From an uncultured Clostridia bacterium (GTDB lineage Bacteria > Bacillota > Clostridia > Lachnospirales > Anaerotignaceae), in contig CAJUJJ010000031.1 in NCBI GenBank assembly GCA_910586765.1, forward strand, positions 1 through 31,431: a DNA stretch of 31,431 nucleotides, given 5' to 3'. The position numbers and the translations under genes were made by a program. This document shows positions 8,568 to 17,007 of the stretch, one piece after another; position 1 is the first letter of the stretch; the number at the start of each line of letters is the position of its first letter. Under the pieces are notes generated by a model. That model did no database searches. It was not told where the DNA came from and saw nothing but the letters and a program-made list of their open reading frames with translations.

Positions 8568-9692
8568 ATGAATGATATGATATTTGATGAAGAATTGTGG
8601 AAAGAAGGGCAATGTTTTGGCTGTGCTGTAATAGAAGATACACTTGTGGTAGAACAGCAAAAAAATAAAAGCAAGAAAGCAATATATATATCAGAATATA
8701 TAGATAGCGGAGAAAAAGAAACATTGTGGCATAGAATGTTTCTGCACTATAAAAAAGAAGGAGAATGTATATTTTCTATTTCTTATTTTGCAACAGATAA
8801 TTTAGAGATTACAGTGAAAGACAAAAAAATGTTGTTACCTGATTTTTTAGCAAGTACAGGTTTTTCAGAAAAAGAAAAACTATACATATTAGAACACTAT
8901 TGGCAAAATACAATAAATCAACAAAATGATATATTGCTTTTTGATGCAAAAGGACAATATTTTTATTTTAAAATAGAAATATCGTTATACAAAGAAAATT
9001 CATTTTGTATAGATTATTTACAAATACAATTTCCTAGAGAAAGTTTAACTTGTTATTTGCCTTCTTTTTATGATAGTGACCACAAAAATAATTCTTTTTT
9101 AAAAAGGTTTTTGACGGTTTTTCATACAATGCTTTTTGATGTACAGCAAAATATTGACAATGTATGTGAATATTTTATACCTAATGTTGTAACAGGAGAA
9201 AATTTAAAATGGCTTGCTGATGCTATGGCAGTACCAGAAGGCATATTCTGGGAAGATAAAATTGCTGTAGAATTTTTACAAAATTGTTTTTTGCTTTATC
9301 AAAAAAAAGGAACAAGAGAAGGAATTTCTATGCTAGTAGAAATTTATACGGGAAAAAAGCCTTTTATAATAGAAAGCTATGAAATACTACAAAATAGTGC
9401 TCATACAGATTGGGAAAAAGAATATACAGAACTTTATGGAAAAGACATTTATACTTTTTTTGTGTTAGTGGAACAGCAATATTTAGAAGATTATAGAAAA
9501 TATGGAGAATTAAAAAAACTGCTAGAAGCATTTCAGCCTGCCCATACAAAATTAAAATTGGTAGTGCTACGTCCTTTTATGGTATTTGGAGAACATTGCT
9601 ATATAGGCATAAATAGCTGCCTTTTGGAAAGTACAGCATTACAGTTAGATGGTACAACAATATTACCTTTTCAAACAACATTATTAGAATAA
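8568..9692 (+). CDS. Phage tail protein I-like baseplate component
   Basis: A 374-aa protein. Residues about 158-345 resemble the P2 gpI family: 'LTCYLPSFYDSDHKNNSFLK', then 'FDVQQNIDNVCEYFIPN', 'LKWLADAMAVPEGIFWED', and 'LLYQKKGTREGISMLVEIYT', followed by 'GKKPFIIES'. The 'KGT-x-x-G-x-x-x-L-x-E-x-x-T-G' signature is characteristic. The family links the J wedges to fibre-type proteins in phages and also occurs in CIS operons of Gram-positive bacteria. The roughly 155-residue N-terminal part is not recognised. A longer start at ATG 8544 is open, but no ribosome site precedes it. AGAAAGG at 8553-8559 points to ATG 8568. The following gene, 13 nt on, is a plausible fibre or baseplate extension partner. 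Confidence 0.8.
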   Translation: MNDMIFDEELWKEGQCFGCAVIEDTLVVEQQKNKSKKAIYISEYIDSGEKETLWHRMFLHYKKEGECIFSISYFATDNLEITVKDKKMLLPDFLASTGFSEKEKLYILEHYWQNTINQQNDILLFDAKGQYFYFKIEISLYKENSFCIDYLQIQFPRESLTCYLPSFYDSDHKNNSFLKRFLTVFHTMLFDVQQNIDNVCEYFIPNVVTGENLKWLADAMAVPEGIFWEDKIAVEFLQNCFLLYQKKGTREGISMLVEIYTGKKPFIIESYEILQNSAHTDWEKEYTELYGKDIYTFFVLVEQQYLEDYRKYGELKKLLEAFQPAHTKLKLVVLRPFMVFGEHCYIGINSCLLESTALQLDGTTILPFQTTLLE

Positions 9693-9705
9693 AGGAGTTA
9701 GCGTT

Positions 9706-11457
9706 ATGGAACATAAAAAATATTATCCTTTTGTTAGAAACAATTATTTTTATGGAAAACTGCTTTCTGTAAGAGATTTTCAAGAAGAACAAAAATATTT
9801 TAATGACAAAAGAAGACTTTCCAATTTTTTGACAACAGGAGCAGGTGTTGTAAGTGGTATGAATGTTGTACTGTTAGATGAAACGACAATATCATTAGGA
9901 CAGGGATTTGCACTAGATTATACAGGCAGAGAAATTGTAGTAGCAGAAGCAGTTACACAAAAAGTCAGTACAATAAAAGGTTTTGATGAATTAGAAGATG
10001 GACAAACTGCTTATTTATGTATTGCTTATGAAGAAAGAGAGCAGGAGATAATACATTCTGTAACAGGAAAAATAACAGGAGAAAATAAATATTATAATAG
10101 AATAAAAGAAGGGTATCAGCTTTTTTTGACAGCAGAAGCTGAGAATATTAATGAATTAACACAATACAATTTAATTGAAAATAGACAAGTGTTATTTGAA
10201 CAGCAAGGACTGAAAATTACACAGATAACGCCTTGCTATGTAGAACAAAAGCAATCTGCTGTAATACGTGTGGAAATAGAAAAACAAAATTTACCTCAAA
10301 CAATTTCTGTTTATTATCATTTGCAATGCAGCGGATTTGAAACAGAAAAGGGAGAAAGTGCTATTTCTGTTTATTTTCAAGAAAATAGTATTACAGCAAA
10401 TCAAAAAACTGTATTAGAGTATGTTATTTCGGCAAAAAGTAATACTATGACAGAAGAAAGTTTCGTATTAGAAAAAGCAAATGTTGTGATAGGAAATGAA
10501 AACTATAGCATACAAAATACCAAAATAGTATGTGAGACAGGGAAAATGTCGTTAATGGAATATGCCATAAAAAAGCATAGTAAAAAACATTTTGAAGATA
10601 TTGTCAATACAGAAGGAGAAAATAAATTATATTTAGCAAAAATAAATTGGATAAAACAGGGAGAACATTATTCTATTACTTCTATAGAAAATATGCCATT
10701 TCAGCAATATGTACTCAGTAATGCCATATTAGCTGCATTGCTAAAACAAAAACAGCATTTAGCTACAATGCCAAAGCAAAGCGTAGAAACAACAGTATCT
10801 ATAGAAAGACAACTACAACAACCACAACAGTATAAAATAGAAAGTGGCACAGAAATTATAGAAACAGAGTTTTACAGCAATAAAAAATCTTATTTTAGTG
10901 AAGAAATAGCACATGGCTTAGGCTCTGGAGATGTAATGATACAAACAGCATTAGAAGATGTGATTGACCAAAGAGATTTTTTTAATATGAGAAAAAATAT
11001 ATTTGGCGTAAGCAGCGTTTTTGAAAATTCTCCTTTTCAGACAGAGTTGCCTGCTGTAGAAATTGGTGTACTTTGTTATCCAGATAGAGGAACATTTCGT
11101 ATAGGTGTGCAGTTTAAAAAAGATGCTGAAGTAACAACAATAAAAGTGAAATGGTGGGCAATAAAAAGAGAACATAAAAAACAAAATTCTTTTGCGGAAG
11201 TAAGTAATGTAGAAATTATAGTGGAACCAAATACCATTATGCTTAAACCAAGAGAAAAATATAAATTTCAAGCAACATTAACAGGTACAGACAGTCAAGA
11301 GTGTAAATGGAGCATTGTAGAAGAAAATGGCGGAAAAATAGACAGTAATGGAGTATATGAAGCACCGAGTAAAGAGGGAGTTTATGAAATCGTTGCAGAA
11401 AGTGTAAAATATTCTAATAAAAAGGCAACTGCATTTGTAGTAGTAAAACAAAACTGA
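9706..11457 (+). CDS. CIS-associated baseplate/fibre-like protein with C-terminal Ig-like domain
   Basis: The 583-aa protein starts 'YYPFVRNNYFYGKLLSVRDF', then 'QEEQKYFNDKRRLSNFLTTG' and 'GAGVVSGMNVV'. I recognise this opening from uncharacterised proteins in other bacterial CIS operons. It is followed by beta-rich sequence ('LGQGFALDYTGREIVV', about 64-79). A segment 'EEIAHGLGSGDVMIQTALED' (399-418) recalls fibre-like modules. The last 80 residues (about 501-583) look like a bacterial Ig-like (Big) domain with the signature 'KWSIVEENGGKIDSNGVYEA'. Ig-like ends often bind surfaces or other subunits. Together with its slot after gpI, this suggests a baseplate-peripheral or target/wall-contact component. 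There is no signal peptide, as expected for a machine assembled in the cytoplasm. The exact role is not established. Confidence 0.7.
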   Translation: MEHKKYYPFVRNNYFYGKLLSVRDFQEEQKYFNDKRRLSNFLTTGAGVVSGMNVVLLDETTISLGQGFALDYTGREIVVAEAVTQKVSTIKGFDELEDGQTAYLCIAYEEREQEIIHSVTGKITGENKYYNRIKEGYQLFLTAEAENINELTQYNLIENRQVLFEQQGLKITQITPCYVEQKQSAVIRVEIEKQNLPQTISVYYHLQCSGFETEKGESAISVYFQENSITANQKTVLEYVISAKSNTMTEESFVLEKANVVIGNENYSIQNTKIVCETGKMSLMEYAIKKHSKKHFEDIVNTEGENKLYLAKINWIKQGEHYSITSIENMPFQQYVLSNAILAALLKQKQHLATMPKQSVETTVSIERQLQQPQQYKIESGTEIIETEFYSNKKSYFSEEIAHGLGSGDVMIQTALEDVIDQRDFFNMRKNIFGVSSVFENSPFQTELPAVEIGVLCYPDRGTFRIGVQFKKDAEVTTIKVKWWAIKREHKKQNSFAEVSNVEIIVEPNTIMLKPREKYKFQATLTGTDSQECKWSIVEENGGKIDSNGVYEAPSKEGVYEIVAESVKYSNKKATAFVVVKQN

Positions 11458-11480
11458 AATAGTAGTAAGGAGGAGGCAAT

Positions 11481-12770
11481 GTGTCAGATACACTGTTTTC
11501 AAAAAAATATACAGTACATCATGTTTTAAAAAGCAATCAATATATAAATATATTTGTAGGAGAGACAAAACAACAAACATCACAAAAGGTACTGATTAAT
11601 CAATGGACAGATAAAACATTAATACAACAGTGGTTAGCTACATTGCTGGAAATGAAACAAAAAAATGATACAGATTTTATAGACTGTTTTGCAGAAAGTG
11701 GAAAACTGTATACTGTTTTTTGTTATAAAGAAGGAAAAAATTTGTTGCAGTATGTACAGTCAGAAAAATTAGCATTACATTATAGAGTAGTGCTGCTACA
11801 AACAGTATTGCAAGCATTTTTGAATTATCAACACTATAATGATATGATACAGTATTGTATGCTGCAATACCCTAATATTATAATACAAAATAATGCCATT
11901 TATTTTAACTATCAGCTTTTGCTTTTGCCAGAACAAAAACAAATTAATTGTTTTGAAGCACTAGAGCAAACAATGAAAATACTTTTTACAAATGAAGAAT
12001 TGAAAAGTATGTCAAAATTGCTTATTGTAATGCAGAAATGTCAGAAAAAGATATATCAATATTTGGGAGAAGTAATAAAAGATTTACAAGATGTTTCTGG
12101 AGCAGTAGAAAAAGAAAAAAGTATAAAATTGTACATAGCAGAAAAAAAGAAAAAGAATAAAAAAAAGTTTGTAATTTTTTTAGCATTTTTAACAATAGCA
12201 GGTATGATTTATATTGCTTATGATGCTTATAAAAAAAATGCAGAAGATACTTTTTTATATACAGAATTAAAACAACTGGGAACAGTAGAAATTACAACAC
12301 AAGAACAACAGGAACAAAAACAAGATAGCACTGTAGAAGTAATACAGAAACAACAACAAATACCACAACAAACACAGTTACCACAGTCAGAACATACAGA
12401 ACAAATACAACAAATAGAGCAAAGCAAAACATATACTGTAAAAGTAGGAGAAAATTTAACAATGATTTGTATGCAGTATTATGGTGATATTGGTTATTTA
12501 CAGTCTTTAGCAGATTATAATCATATAACAAATATTAATTTAATTTATCCGGGACAAGTATTGACATTACTACCTAAACAACAATTACAAAAAATACCAG
12601 TCAGAACATATGGTGTAAAACCTAAAAAGCCTATTACAAAAGAAATACAAAAACAAAATACAGTACAACAGCAAAATGAACAAAATAATGAAAATATGCA
12701 ATATGATGAAAATATAGAAGGCTATACACTATTATTAGAAGAAGAAAATTATTATGAAATGGATATATAA
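11481..12770 (+). CDS. Membrane protein: pseudokinase-like cytoplasmic domain, one TM helix, external LysM
   Basis: This 429-aa protein has three parts. Residues 1-210 look like a degraded protein-kinase fold: beta-strand-rich start, 'TDFIDCFAESGKLYTVFCYK' (64-83) like strands 4-5, then helices, then 'MLQYPNIIIQNNAIYFNYQL' where a catalytic loop would be. The beta3 Lys, HRD Asp and DFG Asp are not recognisable. A basic stretch (221-229) precedes one membrane helix at about 229-246, giving N-in topology. After a Gln-rich linker (272-314) comes a LysM motif at about 317-365 ('YTVKVGENLTMICMQYYGD', 'YPGQVLTLLP'), which would bind peptidoglycan outside. The layout recalls EssB of type VII secretion (pseudokinase plus TM), but adds LysM. 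Start is GTG 11481 behind GGAGGAGG; the overlapping ATG 11479 is out of frame. It is a good candidate envelope anchor of the CIS. Confidence 0.75.
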   Translation: MSDTLFSKKYTVHHVLKSNQYINIFVGETKQQTSQKVLINQWTDKTLIQQWLATLLEMKQKNDTDFIDCFAESGKLYTVFCYKEGKNLLQYVQSEKLALHYRVVLLQTVLQAFLNYQHYNDMIQYCMLQYPNIIIQNNAIYFNYQLLLLPEQKQINCFEALEQTMKILFTNEELKSMSKLLIVMQKCQKKIYQYLGEVIKDLQDVSGAVEKEKSIKLYIAEKKKKNKKKFVIFLAFLTIAGMIYIAYDAYKKNAEDTFLYTELKQLGTVEITTQEQQEQKQDSTVEVIQKQQQIPQQTQLPQSEHTEQIQQIEQSKTYTVKVGENLTMICMQYYGDIGYLQSLADYNHITNINLIYPGQVLTLLPKQQLQKIPVRTYGVKPKKPITKEIQKQNTVQQQNEQNNENMQYDENIEGYTLLLEEENYYEMDI

Positions 12771-12785
12771 ATGTGAGGGGATACT

Positions 12786-15500
12786 GTGAAAAAGAAGTGT
12801 TTCGTATTATGTATTTTATGTATATTTTTTAGTTTATTTTATACTTTTTATCACAAAGAGAAAGCAGTTTCTTTTATAACAGATGTAACAATAGGAAATA
12901 ATAACAATGTTTCTTTTTTGCGAAATCGTTATGGCATTAGTGAAGTATATGAATTAAACGAACAAAATGATATACAGAATATGTTTTTAATAAAGCCAGA
13001 AAAAAATAATATAGAAATACAGTCTACTCATATTGTAAAAGATGAGCAAAATAATACTTATGTGCTTGTACAAGAACAGTCACAAATGCAAATTACAAAA
13101 CAGTATATAGCGAAATATGATGAAAATGGAACATTTCAACAAACACTTTTTCAGTGTGATACAGAACAATTAGAACATCAAAACCATATTTTAAAAAATT
13201 TGCAGTATATACCAGAACAAAATATTATTGTTTCTTTTTTGATAGAAGATAATAGAACAATACATAATATGTTTTACGACACCGTTTCAGAATATAGTTG
13301 GAAAAAAACATATCATTTTGATAAGGAATATGTTGTTAATGAAATATTATATGATGGAAATGATGGCATTTATATTACAACACCATCGTCAGAATGTTAT
13401 TTTATAGATAAAAACAATGAGATTTCACAAATTACATTACCAAATCATTGTGTACCATATAAATTAAGTATAGATGAAAAAAACAAGCAATTATATTTTA
13501 ATGATATACATCATTTTTGTTTTGTAAAATATGATATACAAAATAATGAAATAGAAACTATTTATAATGAAAACGACAAAATGACAGGGGATATACCTTT
13601 TTGCAAAATAAGAGATTTAAAATACGACAAAGGCAGTTTTTTAGCAAGCACACCTTTGTATGAAACAGAAGAAATCTTTTTTTATGTTAATACACCACAA
13701 CAATGTCGTACAGTTTTTTATATGAATAAAACACCTGCTATGCTTTTTCAATATGCTTTAAACTCTTTTTTTGTAGCAGTATTTTGTTTTGGTAGTATAT
13801 TGTTGCTGTGGCATATTTGGCATCATAGCAAAAAAATATTAATAAGGTTAGTTATGATAATGGTTATATTGCTTTTGGTAGGCTCTAGTTGTATTGGCGT
13901 TGCATTGTATAAAGAAATATCAGAAAAAATGACAGATGAAGTATATATGCAGCTTTACAGCATATCCACATTGATAGCAAATAATATTAATGGTGACGAT
14001 TTGGAACAATCTATATTTCCTCAAAAAGAGGGTGATATTTTTTATGATACTTTGGTAGATAAAATGTATTTAGACTTAACAGCATATTATAAACAAAATG
14101 AAAATGCTATGAAAAAGCACCTCTATTATACATTATATTTTTTAGAAGGAGATACTTTTTATGTAGGCATAGATAGTGTAAATTTTGAAGGAAAAGAAGA
14201 ATTGAGCAATACTAATGAAAAATATATTACAAGTGCAGAAGAAATACAACAAAAAAGAGAGTGTTGGCAAAAAGGAGAAGTTGTATTTTTAATGACATCA
14301 GATATGACAGAACAATGGCTTTTTACAGCTGCTCCTATTTATAATAGTAAAGGAGAATTAGTAGGTGCATTTGATGTAGGATTAAATGAACAAGATATTA
14401 TAACATATATGTCTGAAATACTAATTCATACTGTTATGATAATATTATTTGTAGTAATTATATTGATTATTGTAACAACAGTGTTTTTAAAACAGTTTTT
14501 AAAAGGAGTGGGAAAATTAAAAAAATGTGTAGATGCTTTGACAGAAGGGGACTGGAATATTGTTGCTCAAATACATTCTCATGATGAATTAGAAGAAATC
14601 GGAAATGCTTTTAATAGAATGACATATCGTATAAAGTGTTTTTTAGATGCCATATTACAAATGAATACTGCTTGTGAGAGATTTTTACCTGTAACATTGT
14701 TTGAAAAAATGGGAAAAGAAAATATTACAGAATTAGAAATTGGCGACCAAATAATGTTAAATGTGTATATATTAACTATAAAAGTAAGTAATTTTTATAG
14801 TATTACAAAAAATATGACAACAGAACAAAAATTCAAACAAATCAATGAGATTTTAGCACTGATTTCAAGTGTAATAGGAGAAAGTGATGGCATCATTGAA
14901 AGTTATCAGGGTGCTGGCATGAGAGTGATTTATACGGATAAAGCAGAATATGCTGTGGATACTGCATTGAAAATTGTAGAAAAGGTAGAGTGTTATCAGC
15001 GTAAAACAGCAAAAGAGCTAAAATTGACTATGACATTACAGTATGATGATACAATGCTAGGTGTTGTAGGAAATGAAAGACATATGGCAATTTCTTTGGT
15101 ATCTAAAAGTATTGATATGATATATGATATGGAAAGATATGCAGAACAATATGGCATTGTACTTATTATGACAAAGCAAGTAACAGAACAAATACAGAAA
15201 AAACAGAACTATAGTATTAGAAAATTAGTTTTAACTATAGAAAATAATGTAATACTTTTTGACTGTGTCAATGCGTATTATTTTGAGGAAAAAGAGCAAA
15301 AAAAACAGTCTTTGCCTGAATTTATAAAAGGAATAGAATGTTGTGATGCTGGGAATTTTGAACAAGCGAGAAAACATTTTGTTACAGCAATTAGCATTGC
15401 ACCAAATGATATTGCAGCAAAAAAGCATGTTTTTTATTGTGATGAAATTATTGCACAAAAAAATAAAATTGTACTTCCTAGAAGAAAGCTGGTGAAGTAA
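12786..15500 (+). CDS. Multi-domain membrane sensor with HAMP and degenerate class III cyclase domain
   Basis: The 904-aa protein has an N-terminal membrane helix or signal anchor (6-22), then an extracellular beta-rich region (about 30-310) with propeller-like strands such as 'GIYITTPSSECYFIDKNNEI'. Two close membrane helices follow (about 325-345 and 352-375), a Cache-like sensor (about 380-545, 'WLFTAAPIYNSKGELVGAFD'), a fourth membrane helix (547-570), HAMP (570-622), a 'FLP' motif (633-635) and a class III nucleotide-cyclase fold (about 650-830). The cyclase metal-binding positions are altered: 'VYILTIKVSNFYSI' in place of the usual F-x-D-I strand, and 'GIIESYQGAGMRVIY' with Ala where GDG has Asp. 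It therefore probably makes no cyclic nucleotide. The C-terminus (842-895) resembles a TPR. The start is GTG 12786 after GAGGGG. It may relay outside signals to the CIS. Confidence 0.75.
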   Translation: MKKKCFVLCILCIFFSLFYTFYHKEKAVSFITDVTIGNNNNVSFLRNRYGISEVYELNEQNDIQNMFLIKPEKNNIEIQSTHIVKDEQNNTYVLVQEQSQMQITKQYIAKYDENGTFQQTLFQCDTEQLEHQNHILKNLQYIPEQNIIVSFLIEDNRTIHNMFYDTVSEYSWKKTYHFDKEYVVNEILYDGNDGIYITTPSSECYFIDKNNEISQITLPNHCVPYKLSIDEKNKQLYFNDIHHFCFVKYDIQNNEIETIYNENDKMTGDIPFCKIRDLKYDKGSFLASTPLYETEEIFFYVNTPQQCRTVFYMNKTPAMLFQYALNSFFVAVFCFGSILLLWHIWHHSKKILIRLVMIMVILLLVGSSCIGVALYKEISEKMTDEVYMQLYSISTLIANNINGDDLEQSIFPQKEGDIFYDTLVDKMYLDLTAYYKQNENAMKKHLYYTLYFLEGDTFYVGIDSVNFEGKEELSNTNEKYITSAEEIQQKRECWQKGEVVFLMTSDMTEQWLFTAAPIYNSKGELVGAFDVGLNEQDIITYMSEILIHTVMIILFVVIILIIVTTVFLKQFLKGVGKLKKCVDALTEGDWNIVAQIHSHDELEEIGNAFNRMTYRIKCFLDAILQMNTACERFLPVTLFEKMGKENITELEIGDQIMLNVYILTIKVSNFYSITKNMTTEQKFKQINEILALISSVIGESDGIIESYQGAGMRVIYTDKAEYAVDTALKIVEKVECYQRKTAKELKLTMTLQYDDTMLGVVGNERHMAISLVSKSIDMIYDMERYAEQYGIVLIMTKQVTEQIQKKQNYSIRKLVLTIENNVILFDCVNAYYFEEKEQKKQSLPEFIKGIECCDAGNFEQARKHFVTAISIAPNDIAAKKHVFYCDEIIAQKNKIVLPRRKLVK

Positions 15501-15501
15501 T

Positions 15502-17007
15502 ATGTTAGAAAAGATATTACTTTTTTTTGGAAATACTACAATAAATTTTTTGAAAAGTGATATAGTAAAGTTAAAAAGTAAATTGTCAAAACTGAAAAAT
15601 ATAGTGAGAAAATGGCAACAGCATTACTATAGCTTTTTGCAGAAATTATATCATTACATATTTGCAAAACCAAATACATTGCAAGACTATGTCAAAAGAG
15701 GTTCTGTGTATATTTCAAAACAGTTTTTACTAAAATTGTTTTTATCGTTTTGTGTAGTGTTGTTTTTAATGACACAATATGTTTATCCCTTTTTGAGAGG
15801 GAAATTATGGCCAGCAGAAATTATAGTAAATACAAATGATTTTTATGAATTTACAGGAAAAGCAAAAGTATTTCAAAAAGATGGAAATTTACTTTATTTA
15901 GGAAAGCTGGAAAAAGGAAAAGCACAAGGACAAGGAGAAGTATATCAAAATAATAATATGGTTTACAAAGGAGAGCTATCTGACAATCAATACTGTGGCA
16001 TAGGAACATTATATCAGCAAGGAAGAAAAGTGTATGAAGGGGAGTTTTTAAATAATCAATATCATGGTACAGGTGTGCTTTATCATAAAAATGAAAATAT
16101 TAAGTTTTCTGGAACATTTGAAAATGGATACCAAAAAGAAGGCGTTTCTTATTTTGAAAATGGTAAAGTGCAATATAAAGGAAGCTATGAAAATGGACGT
16201 TATACAGGAGAAGGTACATTATATGCGAGTGGTTCTGATAATGTTGTATTGTATCAAGGTACATTTTCTCAAAATACTTATGAAGGAAAAGGAAGACTAT
16301 ACCAAAAAGGACAACTGCTTTATGATGGAAATTTTAGTAAAGGGTTGTATTATGGAGAAGGTGTACTTTATGATAGCAAAAAAGGAAAAATATTATATCA
16401 AGGCAGTTTTTTAAATGGTGCTTATCATGGTACAGGAAAACTTTATAATAGTAATACAGACAGATTAATTTATGAAGGGAATTTTGAAGAAGGCAAAAAA
16501 AGCGGATTAGGTACATTGTATCATGAAAATGGCAGCAAATTATATACAGGCAGTTTTTATAACGATGATATTGATTATAAACAGTTTCTCAAAAGCAATT
16601 TAGATGAAATTAGGCAAGCATTTGGTAGAGAAACAGAATTGATAATGTTAGAAAATAGTATCGTAACAATATATGATAGTTTAAATGTTTGTTTTATATT
16701 TGATTTTTCACAATATAATGAGTCACCTGCTTTAAGAAGTATACAGTTTTTTGGCACACAAAATATAGATGGTATACAAAATGGCATGACATTTTATGAT
16801 GCAAAACAAAAAATAAAACAGTATGAGCAGAAAGAGAATAATTTTGAAATGGTAGAACAACAACAAATTTATGCTGCTGTTTGCAATAAACAAATTAATA
16901 TAGATTATGTTATAGAATGTAGTGCAGAGGAAAGTATGATAAAATTATATGGACAAAAACAAAGTGGTATTGTGTGCTGTTATGAAATAGGAAGGAGTAC
17001 TTCATGA
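15502..17007 (+). CDS. Membrane-anchored MORN-repeat protein
   Basis: The 501-aa protein has a basic N-terminal region (about 20-75), one membrane helix at about 76-97 ('LLKLFLSFCVVLFLMTQYVY'), then about nine full MORN-type repeats and a partial one from 131 to 355. Examples are 'YKGELSDNQYCGIGTLY', 'YEGEFLNNQYHGTGVLY' and 'YQGSFLNGAYHGTGKLY'. A C-terminal domain (360-501) is not recognised. By positive charge, the repeats should lie outside the membrane. Bacterial MORN proteins act as elongated beta-hairpin scaffolds. Its place between a sensor and a secreted TolC-like protein, with the next ATG overlapping its stop (ATGA), suggests an envelope scaffold of the CIS. It starts one base after the previous gene's stop. 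Function is inferred from context only. Confidence 0.8.
   Translation: MLEKILLFFGNTTINFLKSDIVKLKSKLSKLKNIVRKWQQHYYSFLQKLYHYIFAKPNTLQDYVKRGSVYISKQFLLKLFLSFCVVLFLMTQYVYPFLRGKLWPAEIIVNTNDFYEFTGKAKVFQKDGNLLYLGKLEKGKAQGQGEVYQNNNMVYKGELSDNQYCGIGTLYQQGRKVYEGEFLNNQYHGTGVLYHKNENIKFSGTFENGYQKEGVSYFENGKVQYKGSYENGRYTGEGTLYASGSDNVVLYQGTFSQNTYEGKGRLYQKGQLLYDGNFSKGLYYGEGVLYDSKKGKILYQGSFLNGAYHGTGKLYNSNTDRLIYEGNFEEGKKSGLGTLYHENGSKLYTGSFYNDDIDYKQFLKSNLDEIRQAFGRETELIMLENSIVTIYDSLNVCFIFDFSQYNESPALRSIQFFGTQNIDGIQNGMTFYDAKQKIKQYEQKENNFEMVEQQQIYAAVCNKQINIDYVIECSAEESMIKLYGQKQSGIVCCYEIGRSTS

Noticed and set aside
12786..15500. Active adenylate or guanylate cyclase
   Set aside because: The fold is cyclase-like, but the two metal-binding aspartates are not present at the expected positions.
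16064..16414. Second plus-strand open frame inside the MORN gene
   Set aside because: It is an alternative frame of the repeat DNA without a ribosome site; the MORN frame explains the sequence.
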